Shown here: in pieces, positions 18,545-27,953 of the stretch
Layout: the number at the start of each line of letters is the position of its first letter
Numbering within the stretch: position 1 is the first letter of the stretch
NCBI GenBank assembly: GCA_002713365.1
Contig: PASR01000014.1
Location: 62,001-126,000, forward strand
Direction: 5' to 3'
Length of the DNA: 64,000 nucleotides
From: Rhodospirillaceae bacterium
GTDB lineage: Bacteria; Pseudomonadota; Alphaproteobacteria; UBA6615
Made by a program: the position numbers and the translations under genes
The notes under the pieces: model-generated
What the model was told of the DNA's origin: nothing
Database searches by the model: none
What the model saw: the letters and a program-made list of their open reading frames with translations, nothing else

Positions 18545-19648
18545 TTAGCTGTAGTTTTGTTCTCCGCGTTCTGCGAGTTCCCAGGCCTTATTAGCAAGCT
18601 GGCGTGTTAGATCACGCCTTAATAGTGCTTCTGGTGAAGCCGCATTTCCTTTTAGTCCGCGGTAATAAACACCTTGTATTATTGCAGCTAGCCTAAAAAG
18701 TGAAAGTACTAAATAGAAGGTCCAATTTTCTATTCTATCACGTTGGGTTAGCGAACAATATTTTTCAATATATTCTCTTTCCGAAGGAATACCTGCTGTC
18801 ATAGTGTCAAGACCGCGCATATCGCCGAATGATTCTTTAGGCCAATGATAAGGCAGGCAATTGTAAGCTAGATCCGAAAGTGGGTGGCCTAGCGTAGAAA
18901 GCTCCCAGTCTAATACAGCCACAACTTCTGGTTTGGTGGGATGAACTATAAGGTTTTCTAAGCGGAAATCACCATGTACGATAGAGGTTTCTGTATCATC
19001 GGGCATATTTTTTGGTAGCCATAACATTAGTTGATCCATTTCAGTCAAATCTTCAGTTTTACTGGATTGATATTGTTGAGACCAACGGGTTACTTGACGG
19101 CCCATGTACCCTCCTGTACGGCCAAATTTTTCTAAAGCTTTTGCTAAATAATCAACTTTATGTAAATGAGCTAAGGTACGGTTCATTGATTGATAAAGCT
19201 CTGCTCTTTCTTGGGGGGTAAGATCAGGAAGAGAGGGATCATGAAATATTCGTCCCGCTTTGTGCTCCATCAAAAAAAATTCAGTGCCTATAATTGACCT
19301 ATCTTCACAAAAACCTAATGTTTTTACCACCGGTACAGAGGTATCAATTAATGTGCTGGTTATAAGATATTCCCGATCAACTGCGTGCGCTGATGGTAAT
19401 AATTCTCCAGGTGGTTTCTTTCTCAGTACATAACTTTTTCCATTTTTATCATTGATTAGAAAAGTCGGATTTGACATTCCCCCTTGAAATTGGAACACTT
19501 CTATTGGTCCTTTAAAACCGTTAATTTGCTCCTCCAGCCAAGCTACTAGAGCATTCGTTTCAAAGCTATGTTGTGCGAGTACCGTAATAACTTGGTCAGT
19601 ACGAGAGAAAGTTCGTTTGGCTGTGCTCACATTGACATCCGTTTTCAT
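18545..19648 (-). CDS. Phosphotransferase-family protein (ACAD10/11 kinase domain-like, LvaA-like)
   Basis: This 367-residue protein has the aminoglycoside-phosphotransferase/kinase-like fold. The ATP-binding lobe starts [14 protein letters not shown] (53-66) with YVLRKKPPG (73-81). The catalytic loop is HGDFRLEN (225-232) and the Mg2+ motif is DWE (247-249). This form, with GGMSNPT and HAVDREY, is typical of the N-terminal kinase of ACAD10/11 and of Pseudomonas LvaA, which phosphorylate the 4-hydroxyl of acyl-CoAs. It begins 6 bases after the MaoC stop and so is co-transcribed with it. It ends next to the convergent dehydrogenase. An antibiotic kinase role is unlikely. Confidence 0.9.
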   Translation of the reverse strand: MKTDVNVSTAKRTFSRTDQVITVLAQHSFETNALVAWLEEQINGFKGPIEVFQFQGGMSNPTFLINDKNGKSYVLRKKPPGELLPSAHAVDREYLITSTLIDTSVPVVKTLGFCEDRSIIGTEFFLMEHKAGRIFHDPSLPDLTPQERAELYQSMNRTLAHLHKVDYLAKALEKFGRTGGYMGRQVTRWSQQYQSSKTEDLTEMDQLMLWLPKNMPDDTETSIVHGDFRLENLIVHPTKPEVVAVLDWELSTLGHPLSDLAYNCLPYHWPKESFGDMRGLDTMTAGIPSEREYIEKYCSLTQRDRIENWTFYLVLSLFRLAAIIQGVYYRGLKGNAASPEALLRRDLTRQLANKAWELAERGEQNYS

Positions 19649-19654
19649 TTAATA

Positions 19655-20110
19655 TTAGGGATAAATTAAGCGAATTGTTTGTGCCACGACGGCAGGTTTT
19701 TCACTATTTTCAACTTCTAGGGTGCCTTCTAGCACAACGCGCACTCCATCTTGTTTTGACAATTCGGCACTGGAAATAGTTTGTCTTAATCTAACCCGTG
19801 AATCAACGGGAACCATAGCAGTAAATCTAAGTTTTTCTAAGCCGTAATTAAGTGTATAGCTATTTTTTTCAATAATAAAAAATTCATCAGATAAACCAGG
19901 AAATAGCGATAATAGTAGAAAGCCATGTGCGATTGTTTTACCTCCAGGAACTTCAGAAGCTGCCCTTTCAGGGTTTACATGTATCCATTGATGATCACCT
20001 GTCGCATCAGCAAATTTATTTATCATTTCTTGGCTTATTTTTACCCAATTACTAACTCCTATCTCTTCACCGATATGGTCGAGTAAATCATGGGGGTGCA
20101 CGAAAATCAT
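19655..20110 (-). CDS. MaoC-type (R)-enoyl-CoA hydratase
   Basis: This 151-residue single hot-dog protein carries the hydratase-2 motif FADATGDHQWIHVNPERA, with catalytic Asp39 and His44, followed by GGKTIAHGFLLLSL. The family hydrates trans-2-enoyl-CoA to the (R)-3-hydroxy form. It is the first gene of a two-gene transcript with the LvaA-like kinase and is divergent from the second FadJ-like gene (114 bases between starts). With FadJ giving the (S) product, an (R)-specific hydratase here suggests a branched or hydroxylated side route; that is inference. Confidence 0.92.
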   Translation of the reverse strand: MIFVHPHDLLDHIGEEIGVSNWVKISQEMINKFADATGDHQWIHVNPERAASEVPGGKTIAHGFLLLSLFPGLSDEFFIIEKNSYTLNYGLEKLRFTAMVPVDSRVRLRQTISSAELSKQDGVRVVLEGTLEVENSEKPAVVAQTIRLIYP

Positions 20111-20224
20111 AGAAACTCCTTTTGTTATCTGGCATTTTAGTTGCTTTGCATTATAGCAAAGTAATACATTAGGTAGTAGAGCGCATTAATTCAGATGCTT
20201 TTTTTTAGAGGAGAAAATATAGCT

Positions 20225-22321
20225 ATGTCTGAAGTTATTGGTTTTGAATTACGTGGTCGACTAGCTATTATTACAATAGATAATCCTCCGGTAAACGCGC
20301 TTGGATTAGAGGTTCGACAAGGTTTGATTAGTCAGGTTGATCGCGCTTCATGGGATGAAAAGGTTGCTGCCATAGTTTTAATTGGTCTAGGGCGTACTTT
20401 TACTGCGGGAGCAGATATTCGTGAGTTTGATAAGCCAGTTCAAGAACCCCATTTATTGTCTATAATTGATCACTGGGATACGATTGAGAAACCTATAATA
20501 GCGGCTATACATGGCACGGCTTTGGGAGGTGGGTTGGAGTTAGCTCTAGGCTGTCATTTCCGGGTTGCAGTGCAAGCAGCAATGTTTGGCACGCCAGAAG
20601 TAAAGCTAGGTATTTTTCCTGGCGCAGCTGGTACTCAAAGATTACCTAGAGTTGCGGGTTTGGAGCATGCTCTAGAATTAATTGTTTTAGGTGAACCTAT
20701 CAGCGCTATGAAAGCTTTTCAGTATGGAATAGTTGATCAGATTATTGAAGGTGATCTACTCGATGGCGCAATATCTTTTGCGGAAAAAATATTAGAAGAA
20801 AAAATGCCAAGACGTGTTTCTAGCCAACCAAAGCAGGGCATTGGATCTCCAGATGATTTTAAAGACATCATACAGAAATACCGTGACTTAGCTTCACGTA
20901 AAATGAGGGGGCAGGACTCGCCGCATCAGGCACTTGCTAGTGTGGTTGATGGACTAGAGATGCCCTATGAGCAGGCTGTATTAAAGGACCGAGAACGTTT
21001 TCCGATCTGTAAGGATAGTGATCAATCTAAGGCGCTGCGTTATGCGTTTTTTGCAGAAAGGGAAGCCTCAAAAATTCCTGGCGTCGGAAAAAATATTAGT
21101 GCACGTGCAATAACTAATGGTGGGGTAATAGGACTGGGAACAATGGGTCAAGGTATAGTAATGTGTTTTGCTAATGCTGGTATACCTGTTCAAGTGCTAG
21201 AGAGTTCGCAGGAAGCTTTAGAGAATGGAATAAAAAATATACAGCAAAACTATCAAGGAATGGTTGATAGAGGACGTATTAGTGATCAGGAGATGGTGAA
21301 CTGTCTTGATCTAATTTCAACAAGTACAGATTATAGCACTGTTGCTGATTCCGACCTAATTATTGAAGCTGTTTTTGAAAATTTGGAACTAAAAAAAGAT
21401 ATATTTTCTAAACTAGATTCGGTGGTTAAAAAAGGTGCTGTATTAGCTACTAATACCTCTTATATGGATATAAATCAGATAGCCTCAGTCACGAGTAGAC
21501 CTGAAGATGTAATAGGGCTTCATTTTTTTGTTCCTGCACAAGTAATGAAAATGTTGGAGGTAGTGCGCACTAAGTATTCATCTAATGAGGCAATAGCTAC
21601 TGGTATGGGGCTTGCAAAAATTTTTAAAAAAGTTGGCGGGGTAGCTGGAGTAAGCCATGGTTTTGTTGCTAATCGGAGCCGCGCACCAATGGTTAGGGAA
21701 GCAAATTTCTTAGTTGAGGAAGGTGCTAGCCCAGCACAGATTGACAAAGTGCTTAGAGATTTTGGCATGCCTATGGGAGTCCTTGCAGTAAGCGATATGT
21801 CAGGGTTAGATGTTAGTTGGAGAATGCGTAAATCTCTGGCGCATTTGCACGATGACGAAGAGAGGTATCCATACCTTGCTGACCGTTTGTGCGAAATGGG
21901 GCGGTTGGGTCGTAAAACTGGAAGTGGTTGGTATACTTATGGAGAAGGCGGTACCGTTCCCATCCCGGATCCCCAGGTGGATATAATAGCTCAGGAAGTG
22001 GCAATAGAAACAGGCATAGAACGTCGCCAAATTAGCGATTCAGAAATAGCAGATAGATGTCTGTTTGCAGCAGTAAATGAAGGAGCAAAAATTCTTGAAG
22101 AGGGCATAGCCTACAGAGCTAGTGATATTGATATTATGTGGCAATATGGTTTTGGTTTTCCTCGATGGCGTGGCGGCATAATGTATCATGCTGATAAAAC
22201 TGGGTTACCGAACGTATTGCAAAAAGTAGAGGAATTTTACTCTGTACATGGAAAATTGTGGAAACCATCAGAACTATTGAAAAATTTAGTTGCTTCGGGC
22301 AGTTCTTTTACCCAGGGTTAA
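20225..22321 (+). CDS. Bifunctional enoyl-CoA hydratase/3-hydroxyacyl-CoA dehydrogenase (second copy)
   Basis: This is a FadJ-like enzyme of 698 residues, paralogous to the one at 14329-16461. I start at the ATG at 20225, 11 bases after GAGGAG (20208-20213); an earlier ATG at 20195 lies upstream of that site. Both crotonase glutamates are kept: Glu105 in GGGLELALGCHFR and Glu125 in GTPEVKLG. The NAD motif is VIGLGTMGQGI, and the dehydrogenase His is in GLHFFVPAQVMKMLE. The C-terminal repeats contain GFVANRSRAP and FGFPRWRGGIMYHAD. The next gene starts 7 bases after the stop, so they form an operon. Confidence 0.94.
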   Translation: MSEVIGFELRGRLAIITIDNPPVNALGLEVRQGLISQVDRASWDEKVAAIVLIGLGRTFTAGADIREFDKPVQEPHLLSIIDHWDTIEKPIIAAIHGTALGGGLELALGCHFRVAVQAAMFGTPEVKLGIFPGAAGTQRLPRVAGLEHALELIVLGEPISAMKAFQYGIVDQIIEGDLLDGAISFAEKILEEKMPRRVSSQPKQGIGSPDDFKDIIQKYRDLASRKMRGQDSPHQALASVVDGLEMPYEQAVLKDRERFPICKDSDQSKALRYAFFAEREASKIPGVGKNISARAITNGGVIGLGTMGQGIVMCFANAGIPVQVLESSQEALENGIKNIQQNYQGMVDRGRISDQEMVNCLDLISTSTDYSTVADSDLIIEAVFENLELKKDIFSKLDSVVKKGAVLATNTSYMDINQIASVTSRPEDVIGLHFFVPAQVMKMLEVVRTKYSSNEAIATGMGLAKIFKKVGGVAGVSHGFVANRSRAPMVREANFLVEEGASPAQIDKVLRDFGMPMGVLAVSDMSGLDVSWRMRKSLAHLHDDEERYPYLADRLCEMGRLGRKTGSGWYTYGEGGTVPIPDPQVDIIAQEVAIETGIERRQISDSEIADRCLFAAVNEGAKILEEGIAYRASDIDIMWQYGFGFPRWRGGIMYHADKTGLPNVLQKVEEFYSVHGKLWKPSELLKNLVASGSSFTQG

Positions 22322-22328
22322 ATAGATA

Positions 22329-23312
22329 ATGCATAAAGTTGTTCGTTGTCATGAATATGGTAGTCCAGATGTTTTGCGGGTTGATACGGTTCCAACCCGC
22401 AAGCCAGGTCCAGGAGAAATAAGGGTTCGTTTACACGCTTGTGCCGTTAACTTTCCAGACATATTATCATGTGCAGGCACATATCAAGATAAACCAAAAT
22501 TCCCTTTTAGCCCCGGTCGTGAATCTGCTGGGCAAATAATTGATTGTGCGGATGATATAACTGAATTTATTCCGGGTGATAGAGTTATGCTTTGGTGCGC
22601 ATCTGACCATGATGGCTATGCAGAAGAGGTTACTTTGCCTGCAAAATGCGCGTTTCCGATGCCAAAATCAATGAACTATGTCGAAGCCGCAGGGTTTATG
22701 TTAGTTTATGGCACTGCATGGCATGGCCTAGTTGATTGTGGAAGGCTTAATTCAGGAGAAGTTGTGGCTGTCCACGGTGCTGCGGGAGGTGTTGGGATGG
22801 CAGCGGTACAGGTGGCTAAAGCACTAGGTGCTAAGGTAATTGCTAGCGCAGGTAATGATGATAAACTTGATATAGTGGCTTCACAAGGCGCTGATTATCT
22901 AATTAATTATAATAAAGATAACACACGTCAACGCATGAAAGAGATCACTAACGGTAGAGGTGTTGATATAGTTTTTGACACGGTTGGAGGAGATCTGATG
23001 AAATCTTCCATAAGCGCGATAGCATTTGAAGGCCGTATTCTTATAGTTGGTTTTACAAGTGGTGAGCATATAAAAGCGCCTACCAATATAATTTTAGTTA
23101 AATGGGCCTCGCTAATCGCTGTTCGTTTTGGACAGTTTTCTCGCAAATATGCTGATCGTACACAATCAAACCACAATAAGTTATTAAAACTATACGATGA
23201 GGGTAAGTTAAATCCATATGTCGGAAAGACATATCCTCTAAATAGAGCCGCGGATGCTCTTAAGGCATTACAGAGACGTGAAATAACTGGTAAAGTTATT
23301 TTAACTACCTAA
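22329..23312 (+). CDS. Quinone-oxidoreductase-like MDR protein
   Basis: This 327-residue zinc-free medium-chain reductase is of the NADPH:quinone oxidoreductase/enoyl reductase type. The GroES-like domain shows GEIRVRLHACAVNFPDIL (residues 28-45) and PFSPGRESAGQI; the Rossmann domain starts with VHGAAGGVGMAAVQVAKALGA. No structural-zinc cysteine cluster exists. It is tightly coupled to the FadJ-like gene before it, which suggests reduction of an enoyl-CoA or conjugated ketone from the same pathway rather than quinone metabolism. Confidence 0.9.
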   Translation: MHKVVRCHEYGSPDVLRVDTVPTRKPGPGEIRVRLHACAVNFPDILSCAGTYQDKPKFPFSPGRESAGQIIDCADDITEFIPGDRVMLWCASDHDGYAEEVTLPAKCAFPMPKSMNYVEAAGFMLVYGTAWHGLVDCGRLNSGEVVAVHGAAGGVGMAAVQVAKALGAKVIASAGNDDKLDIVASQGADYLINYNKDNTRQRMKEITNGRGVDIVFDTVGGDLMKSSISAIAFEGRILIVGFTSGEHIKAPTNIILVKWASLIAVRFGQFSRKYADRTQSNHNKLLKLYDEGKLNPYVGKTYPLNRAADALKALQRREITGKVILTT

Positions 23313-23355
23313 TAATGCCTATATTATATGGCATTGCTTAAAAAAGGTCTTTATT

Positions 23356-23793
23356 TTAGAGAATTTTTTTATCAACTTTTTTTGGGGGAATGGAATAAGT
23401 GCCGGTTGCGTGGGCAATTGGTTCGGTATCTCCATCAGATAATAACGTAACTTGAAGCACTGCAAGCCGTTTTCCTAGCTTCATTATTTGGCACTCGGCT
23501 ATTATATCCGATTTTTTTGGTAGACGCAGAAAATTAATATTTAAACTTGTTGTTACTGCCAGTTCTACCTGTCCAATAGCTCCCATTAAAGCGGCATACA
23601 TGGAAAAATCAGCAAGTCCCATCATGGCTGGCCCACTAATAGTGCCGCCCGGCCGTATAGAAATATCATTAAAAGGCATTCTTACGATTGCATGTCCATA
23701 ACCAATAGTTTCTGCTCTAAAACCTAATTCATAGGCTTGAGGTAATTGGCTTTTAGAAAAATCATTAAAAATCTTAGGTGTAATTTTGTTCAT
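23356..23793 (-). CDS. PaaI-type hot-dog thioesterase
   Basis: This 145-residue hot-dog protein has the PaaI/YbgC-type acyl-CoA thioesterase pattern: VRMPFNDISIRPGGTISGPAMMGLADFSMYAALM (residues 37-70), with the catalytic-region Gly-Gly and Asp66, then a central strand TSLNINFLRL. It probably hydrolyses an acyl-CoA made in the neighbouring beta-oxidation cluster and so recovers CoA. It converges on the quinone-oxidoreductase-like gene. A related protein is at 56551-56964. Confidence 0.87.
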   Translation of the reverse strand: MNKITPKIFNDFSKSQLPQAYELGFRAETIGYGHAIVRMPFNDISIRPGGTISGPAMMGLADFSMYAALMGAIGQVELAVTTSLNINFLRLPKKSDIIAECQIMKLGKRLAVLQVTLLSDGDTEPIAHATGTYSIPPKKVDKKIL

Positions 23794-23959
23794 GGCGGGT
23801 GTATTGATTAGTTATAACTATATAATGTTTAAATTAATTAGAATACTAAGGCGACTGTCTGAATATAACTATTTACAACTTTTATTATTCATTTATCAAT
23901 TAATGTATTCGTAGAATCATAAAGAAGTAATAAATTAATTCTATGGGAGAAAAATAATT

Positions 23960-24961
23960 ATGATTAATGCAGCTGTAGTTGGACTAGGATGGTGGGGTAA
24001 GCATGTATGCAGAGCACTAACTGCAAACAGTAAAAGTATGCGTGTTGTAAGGGGTATAGAACTTGATCCAGATCCAGTTGTTGGCTTGGCTAAGGAGATA
24101 GGTTTTCAACTTTCAAGTGATTTTCAGGATGCACTTGATGATCCTGGAGTAGACGGAGTTATTTTAACCACTCCACATTCAACACATGAGGAACTTGTGC
24201 TGAGAGCTGCAGCTGCTGGCAAACAGGTGTTTTGTGAGAAACCTCTATCATTGACAGCAGCAAGTGCCAAAAAGATGGTTAAAGCATGTGCGGATGCTGG
24301 CTTAGTTTTGGGTTTAGGCCATGAAAGACGTTATGAACCGGCTATGGAAGAAGTTGCGCGAATTGTTAAGAACGGAGATTTAGGTACAATACTTCATGTA
24401 GAAGGACACTATTCTCATGATAAATTTGCCCCTCTTGATTCAGATAATTGGAGAGGCTCTCTAATTCAGGCACCCGCTGCCGGATGGACAGGAATGGGTG
24501 TGCATCTAACTGATATGTTGATTAGTATGTTAGGTCCAATTACTGAGATAAGGGCTATTTCTGCAAAACGCGTTCTTGATTTACCTAGCGGAGATGTTGT
24601 CAGTACGCAGTTTAGTTTTGCTGATAAAACTACTGGTTCTATAAACGTAGTATCAGCCACGCCTTTTTATGGACGATTTGCCGTATATGGTGAGTTGGGC
24701 TGGGTAGATATACAAGAGATGGCTCACCCCGAAGACATTGGCCCAACACACATGACTATTTGCAATAAAGAGGGTAAACGTGAATTAAAGATTTTTGAAC
24801 CAATTGATACAGTAACCCTTAATTTTGATGCTTGGGCAGATGCTGCAGCTGGTAATGGGACTTATCGATTTACAGATATGGAACGCATTTCTAATGTTGC
24901 CGTACTGGAGGCTCTAGCAAAATCAACTCAAACGGGCCAAGCAGAAATCGTCGACAATTAG
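23960..24961 (+). CDS. Gfo/Idh/MocA-family NAD(P) oxidoreductase
   Basis: This 333-residue protein has the N-terminal Rossmann motif VVGLGWWGKHVCRAL, the middle sequence GVILTTPHSTHEELVLRAA, and the signature EKPLSLTAASAKKMV with the Lys that marks the family (EKP). The C-terminal domain shows GHERRYEPAM and TGMGVHLTDMLISMLG, the latter holding the usual active-site His. Family members act on sugars, inositols or related alcohols, or on biliverdin. GGGAG lies 11 bases before the ATG. It precedes the broken M24 gene on the same strand, 195 bases away. Substrate unknown. Confidence 0.9.
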   Translation: MINAAVVGLGWWGKHVCRALTANSKSMRVVRGIELDPDPVVGLAKEIGFQLSSDFQDALDDPGVDGVILTTPHSTHEELVLRAAAAGKQVFCEKPLSLTAASAKKMVKACADAGLVLGLGHERRYEPAMEEVARIVKNGDLGTILHVEGHYSHDKFAPLDSDNWRGSLIQAPAAGWTGMGVHLTDMLISMLGPITEIRAISAKRVLDLPSGDVVSTQFSFADKTTGSINVVSATPFYGRFAVYGELGWVDIQEMAHPEDIGPTHMTICNKEGKRELKIFEPIDTVTLNFDAWADAAAGNGTYRFTDMERISNVAVLEALAKSTQTGQAEIVDN

Positions 24962-25156
24962 AAATATCATGTTAAAGTACTTTAAAAATAATTAGGTTAT
25001 AATTGAATGAGATTGTATGACAGTATTGCATTAGCAAAGCGGATATGATCTGTCTTATTTTAACTTAAATATAAGATGGTATATTTTTATGTTTGGTTTT
25101 TAACCATAGATATTTTATGAAGAGATTATATAAATAAAGAACGCAGGAGGATTTCA

Positions 25157-26416
25157 ATGCGATACGGCAGTGCAAATTTTGGCATAACAGGTGTCGACTG
25201 GCAGCAAAGAGTTAATTTTGAACGTATGCGTACGTATCGTCTTGAGCGTGCGCGTGAAATGATGAAAAAAGCAGGTCTAGGCGCTATGCTTTGTTTGTAT
25301 GACGAGAATGTTCGTTATATTACAGGAACTTTAACACCTGGTTGGAATCGTCTGAAGCCTGGTCTTAGATACGCATTATTATGTGGAGATGGACAGCCAG
25401 TATTATTTGAGCAAGGCGATATTGGGGCACAAGTCGAAAGGCATGCTCCTTGGATACCACCAGAGAATATACGCTATTCCTATGCTTAGATTAAAGGAGC
25501 AGCTGGTCCAGCTTCAACACAACAGGTTACTAAATTCACTAATGCAGTTCTAGAAGAGATGAAACGTCATGGGGTTGCAGGAGAAAAATTAGGTGTAGAT
25601 TTTATTGATCTTAATATGATCAACCATTTTAACGAAATGGGCATTGAATGGGTTGATGGAATGTCACCAATGATGGATGCCAGAGCGGTAAAAAATGTTG
25701 ATGAACAGGAATGTTCTAGGATTGTAGGCGCTATAGGTGATGCTGCTCATTGGGAGTGTATGAAGTTTCTAAAACCTGGTATCACTGAGAATCAGGTTAC
25801 AGCTCATATTATGAAATTTCTTTATGATATACCAGGTATGGAAGATGTTGAGGATGTAATTGTTTCCTCTGGACCTAATACTTGGCCAAACTGGCGAAAT
25901 TTTGGTGATAGAATAATACAACCAGGTGATATCGTCTTTATGGATTTGGCTGCCTTAACTTGGAATGGGTATAAGTCATGCTATTATAGAACTTATTGCG
26001 TTGGACGAGAGCCGACCCAAGAGATGAAAGATGTATATTCAGAGGCATTGGGCTGGTTATACGACTCTATTGAAGCGGTTAAAGCAGGTACAACCACTAG
26101 AGAAATAGCTTTGAAATGGCCATCTGCTAAAGAGATTTGGGGCTATGAAGAGGAAGATCAGGCAGCGGCTAATTTGTGGGGTCATGGGCTTGGTTTAGCT
26201 CAGTATGATCCGCCAGTTATATCCCGTATTTGGTCTCTTGACCATCCTATTGAGATTAAACCAGGAATGGTTTTTGCTTTAGAAACTCAGCACGGTATCC
26301 CTTTTAAGTTTGGGGTCCGTATTGAGGAAATGCTGATCGTACATGAAGATGAAACTGAGATTATAACCAACTTCCCGGTTAATCAAATTACGGTTGTTGA
26401 TCCTATGGCTCACTAG
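25157..26416 (+). pseudogene. M24-family (creatinase/aminopeptidase-fold) gene interrupted by in-frame TAG
   Basis: Two reading segments, 25157-25489 and 25559-26416, are in the same frame and join into one 419-codon M24-type gene with TAG at codon 111 (25487-25489). The bases after the TAG keep coding sensibly (IKGAAGPASTQQ), so only this codon breaks it. A perfect AGGAGG precedes the ATG. In the C-terminal pita-bread domain, Asp263, His343 (GHGLGL), Glu376 and Glu390 match metal ligands. The second Asp ligand is Cys275 in YKSCYYRT, so even the intact form would lack a full metal site. General similarity extends to peptidases, creatinase and DMSP lyase DddP; no substrate can be assigned. It could also be a sequencing error. 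Confidence 0.85.
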
Positions 26417-26449
26417 TTGAAGGCGTACTGAATTTAATGAAAAATAAAA

Positions 26450-26480
26450 GCGGCCGGGTAATTTTTTGCCCGGCCGTCTT
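26450..26480 (+). terminator. Probable terminator after the M24 gene
   Basis: CGGCCGGG (26451-26458) pairs perfectly with CCCGGCCG (26469-26476) around a T-rich loop. The bases after it (TCTTGTTATTT) make a weak U-tract. It separates the M24 pseudogene from the dikinase-like gene and shows that a TTG at 26466, inside the hairpin, is not the start of that gene. Confidence 0.6.
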
Positions 26481-26507
26481 GTTATTTATTTAGGTGTATT
26501 TAAAACA

Positions 26508-27833
26508 ATGAATAAGTTTGTTGTAAACCTTTTGGATGCCGAAGCTGCTGACGCTCTGCGCTTCGGTCCCAAAACCGCAAATCAGGCCATACTTGCTCAT
26601 GGTGGTTTGCCAACTCCGGGCGGTTTTTGTTTAGGAGCTGACGCTTATAATTATCAACTAGAATCACTGGGTCTCGCAGAGTCCGCTGAAAAAGCTATGA
26701 GCTTACCATTTTTGGAATCTCGTGGATATGTTGCTGATGTTCGTATTGGTCTGTTTTCTGAACCAATTCAGCAACAAATTAGAGAAGAATTGGTAACTGC
26801 ATATCAAGCGCTTGTGGATAGTTTTGGTGGTCGTATAGCTGTAAGGTCTTCATCACTTATGGAGGATACTGAAGGTTCTTCTTTTGCTGGCCAGTTTCAG
26901 ACTTTTTTGGGTATTGATACTGAAGAAGATTTTCTTACTGCATTGCGAGCTTGCTGGGGAGCTCTTTGGTCTCCTCGCGCTATGCGTTATATGGATGATA
27001 AAAACATTAAGGCAACAGATACTGCTATGGCTGTACTGGTACAACCGCTCGTTGAGGCAGAAGTATCTGGTGGAGGGCTTAGCCAGACTTCAAATGGAGG
27101 TATGTCAATAAGTGCTGCATGGGGTTTTGGTGAATCTCTCGCACAAGGAGAGGTAGTACCTGATAGATATGATCTATCATCAGAAGGTGAAATAGTTGAA
27201 GTAATAAATGGACAGGAATTTGAGCATAGTATTCATTGCCATACACATCATGGAGGCATATCCGAAAATAATAAGAAAAATAAAGATAAGCCAAGCAATG
27301 AAGAAAATTTATCACAAAGACAGTGCCTGACTATGAGCCAGGTAAATGAAATTGCTGCTTATATGAAAAAAGCTGAAAAAATAATTGGACAAGCAGTTGA
27401 GGTGGAATGGGCTGCCGATGTTTCCGGTATTAAGATGTTACAGGCTCGACCACTGCATGTAAGGGAAGTGCACATTCCTGACGATATATGGAATGGTAAA
27501 CCCTCTCTCCGTGGTCATCCCGGGGGCATTGGGTGGGCATCTGGCAGGGCTTGTATAGTTAGTTGTGAGTGTGAAATTTCTCGAATTAATCCTGGAGATG
27601 TTTTGATCACGAAGGTGGCTGGGCCAGCTTTAGTAAGCGTATTGCCAAGAGTATCAGGGGTCATAGCAGAACTTGGTGGAAGTACCTCTCATCTAGCTTC
27701 ATTGGGACGAGAACGCGGCATACCTATGGTATTAGGGATCCCGGACGCTACTCAAAAGATTTCTGATGGAGTAATGGTCGCTGTTGATGGAGTTTCCGGC
27801 GAAGTTCGGTGGATGCCTTCTAATATTTCATAG
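26508..27833 (+). CDS. Short PEP-synthase/pyruvate-phosphate-dikinase-like phosphotransferase
   Basis: This 441-residue protein has two of the usual three dikinase domains. Residues 1-330 form the ATP-grasp PPDK_N domain: IAVRSSSLMEDTEGSSFAGQ, WGFGESLAQGEVVPDRYDL and the end motif MLQARPL. Residues 345-435 form the swivelling phosphohistidine domain with His395 in ELGGSTSHLASLGRERG. The C-terminal PEP-binding barrel of PpsA is missing, and so is the large acceptor domain of rifampicin phosphotransferase. It should phosphorylate its own His from ATP, but the acceptor is unknown. I start at the ATG at 26508 because upstream frame runs through a hairpin. Confidence 0.85.
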   Translation: MNKFVVNLLDAEAADALRFGPKTANQAILAHGGLPTPGGFCLGADAYNYQLESLGLAESAEKAMSLPFLESRGYVADVRIGLFSEPIQQQIREELVTAYQALVDSFGGRIAVRSSSLMEDTEGSSFAGQFQTFLGIDTEEDFLTALRACWGALWSPRAMRYMDDKNIKATDTAMAVLVQPLVEAEVSGGGLSQTSNGGMSISAAWGFGESLAQGEVVPDRYDLSSEGEIVEVINGQEFEHSIHCHTHHGGISENNKKNKDKPSNEENLSQRQCLTMSQVNEIAAYMKKAEKIIGQAVEVEWAADVSGIKMLQARPLHVREVHIPDDIWNGKPSLRGHPGGIGWASGRACIVSCECEISRINPGDVLITKVAGPALVSVLPRVSGVIAELGGSTSHLASLGRERGIPMVLGIPDATQKISDGVMVAVDGVSGEVRWMPSNIS

Positions 27834-27953
27834 ATAATCAACCTTGAAGAATTTAGCATTATTACCAAATTAGCCATTTTTTAATGGGTTAAAGATCTTA
27901 TATTGAATGATATTGGTAATTATTTCTAAATACTCTAATTGAGGAGAGTAATA

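Noticed and set aside
18545..19648. Aminoglycoside resistance kinase
   Set aside because: The GGMSNPT and HAVDREY features and the neighbouring ACAD10/11-like dehydrogenase fit acyl-CoA kinases better than antibiotic kinases.
23314..23335. Terminator between the quinone-oxidoreductase-like gene and the thioesterase
   Set aside because: The stem AATGCC/GGCATT is only 6 bases with a 10-base loop and no U-tract on either strand.
25157..26416. General TAG recoding (for example pyrrolysine) to explain the M24 gene
   Set aside because: TAG ends other genes here (coxM ends with TAG at 3849-3851); no suppressor tRNA is in the window.
26466..26507. N-terminal extension of the dikinase-like gene from a TTG at 26466
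   Set aside because: These codons lie within a GC-rich hairpin, and the PPDK_N domain begins naturally at the ATG at 26508.
26508..27833. Rifampicin phosphotransferase
   Set aside because: The large drug-binding domain between the ATP-grasp and His domains is missing.
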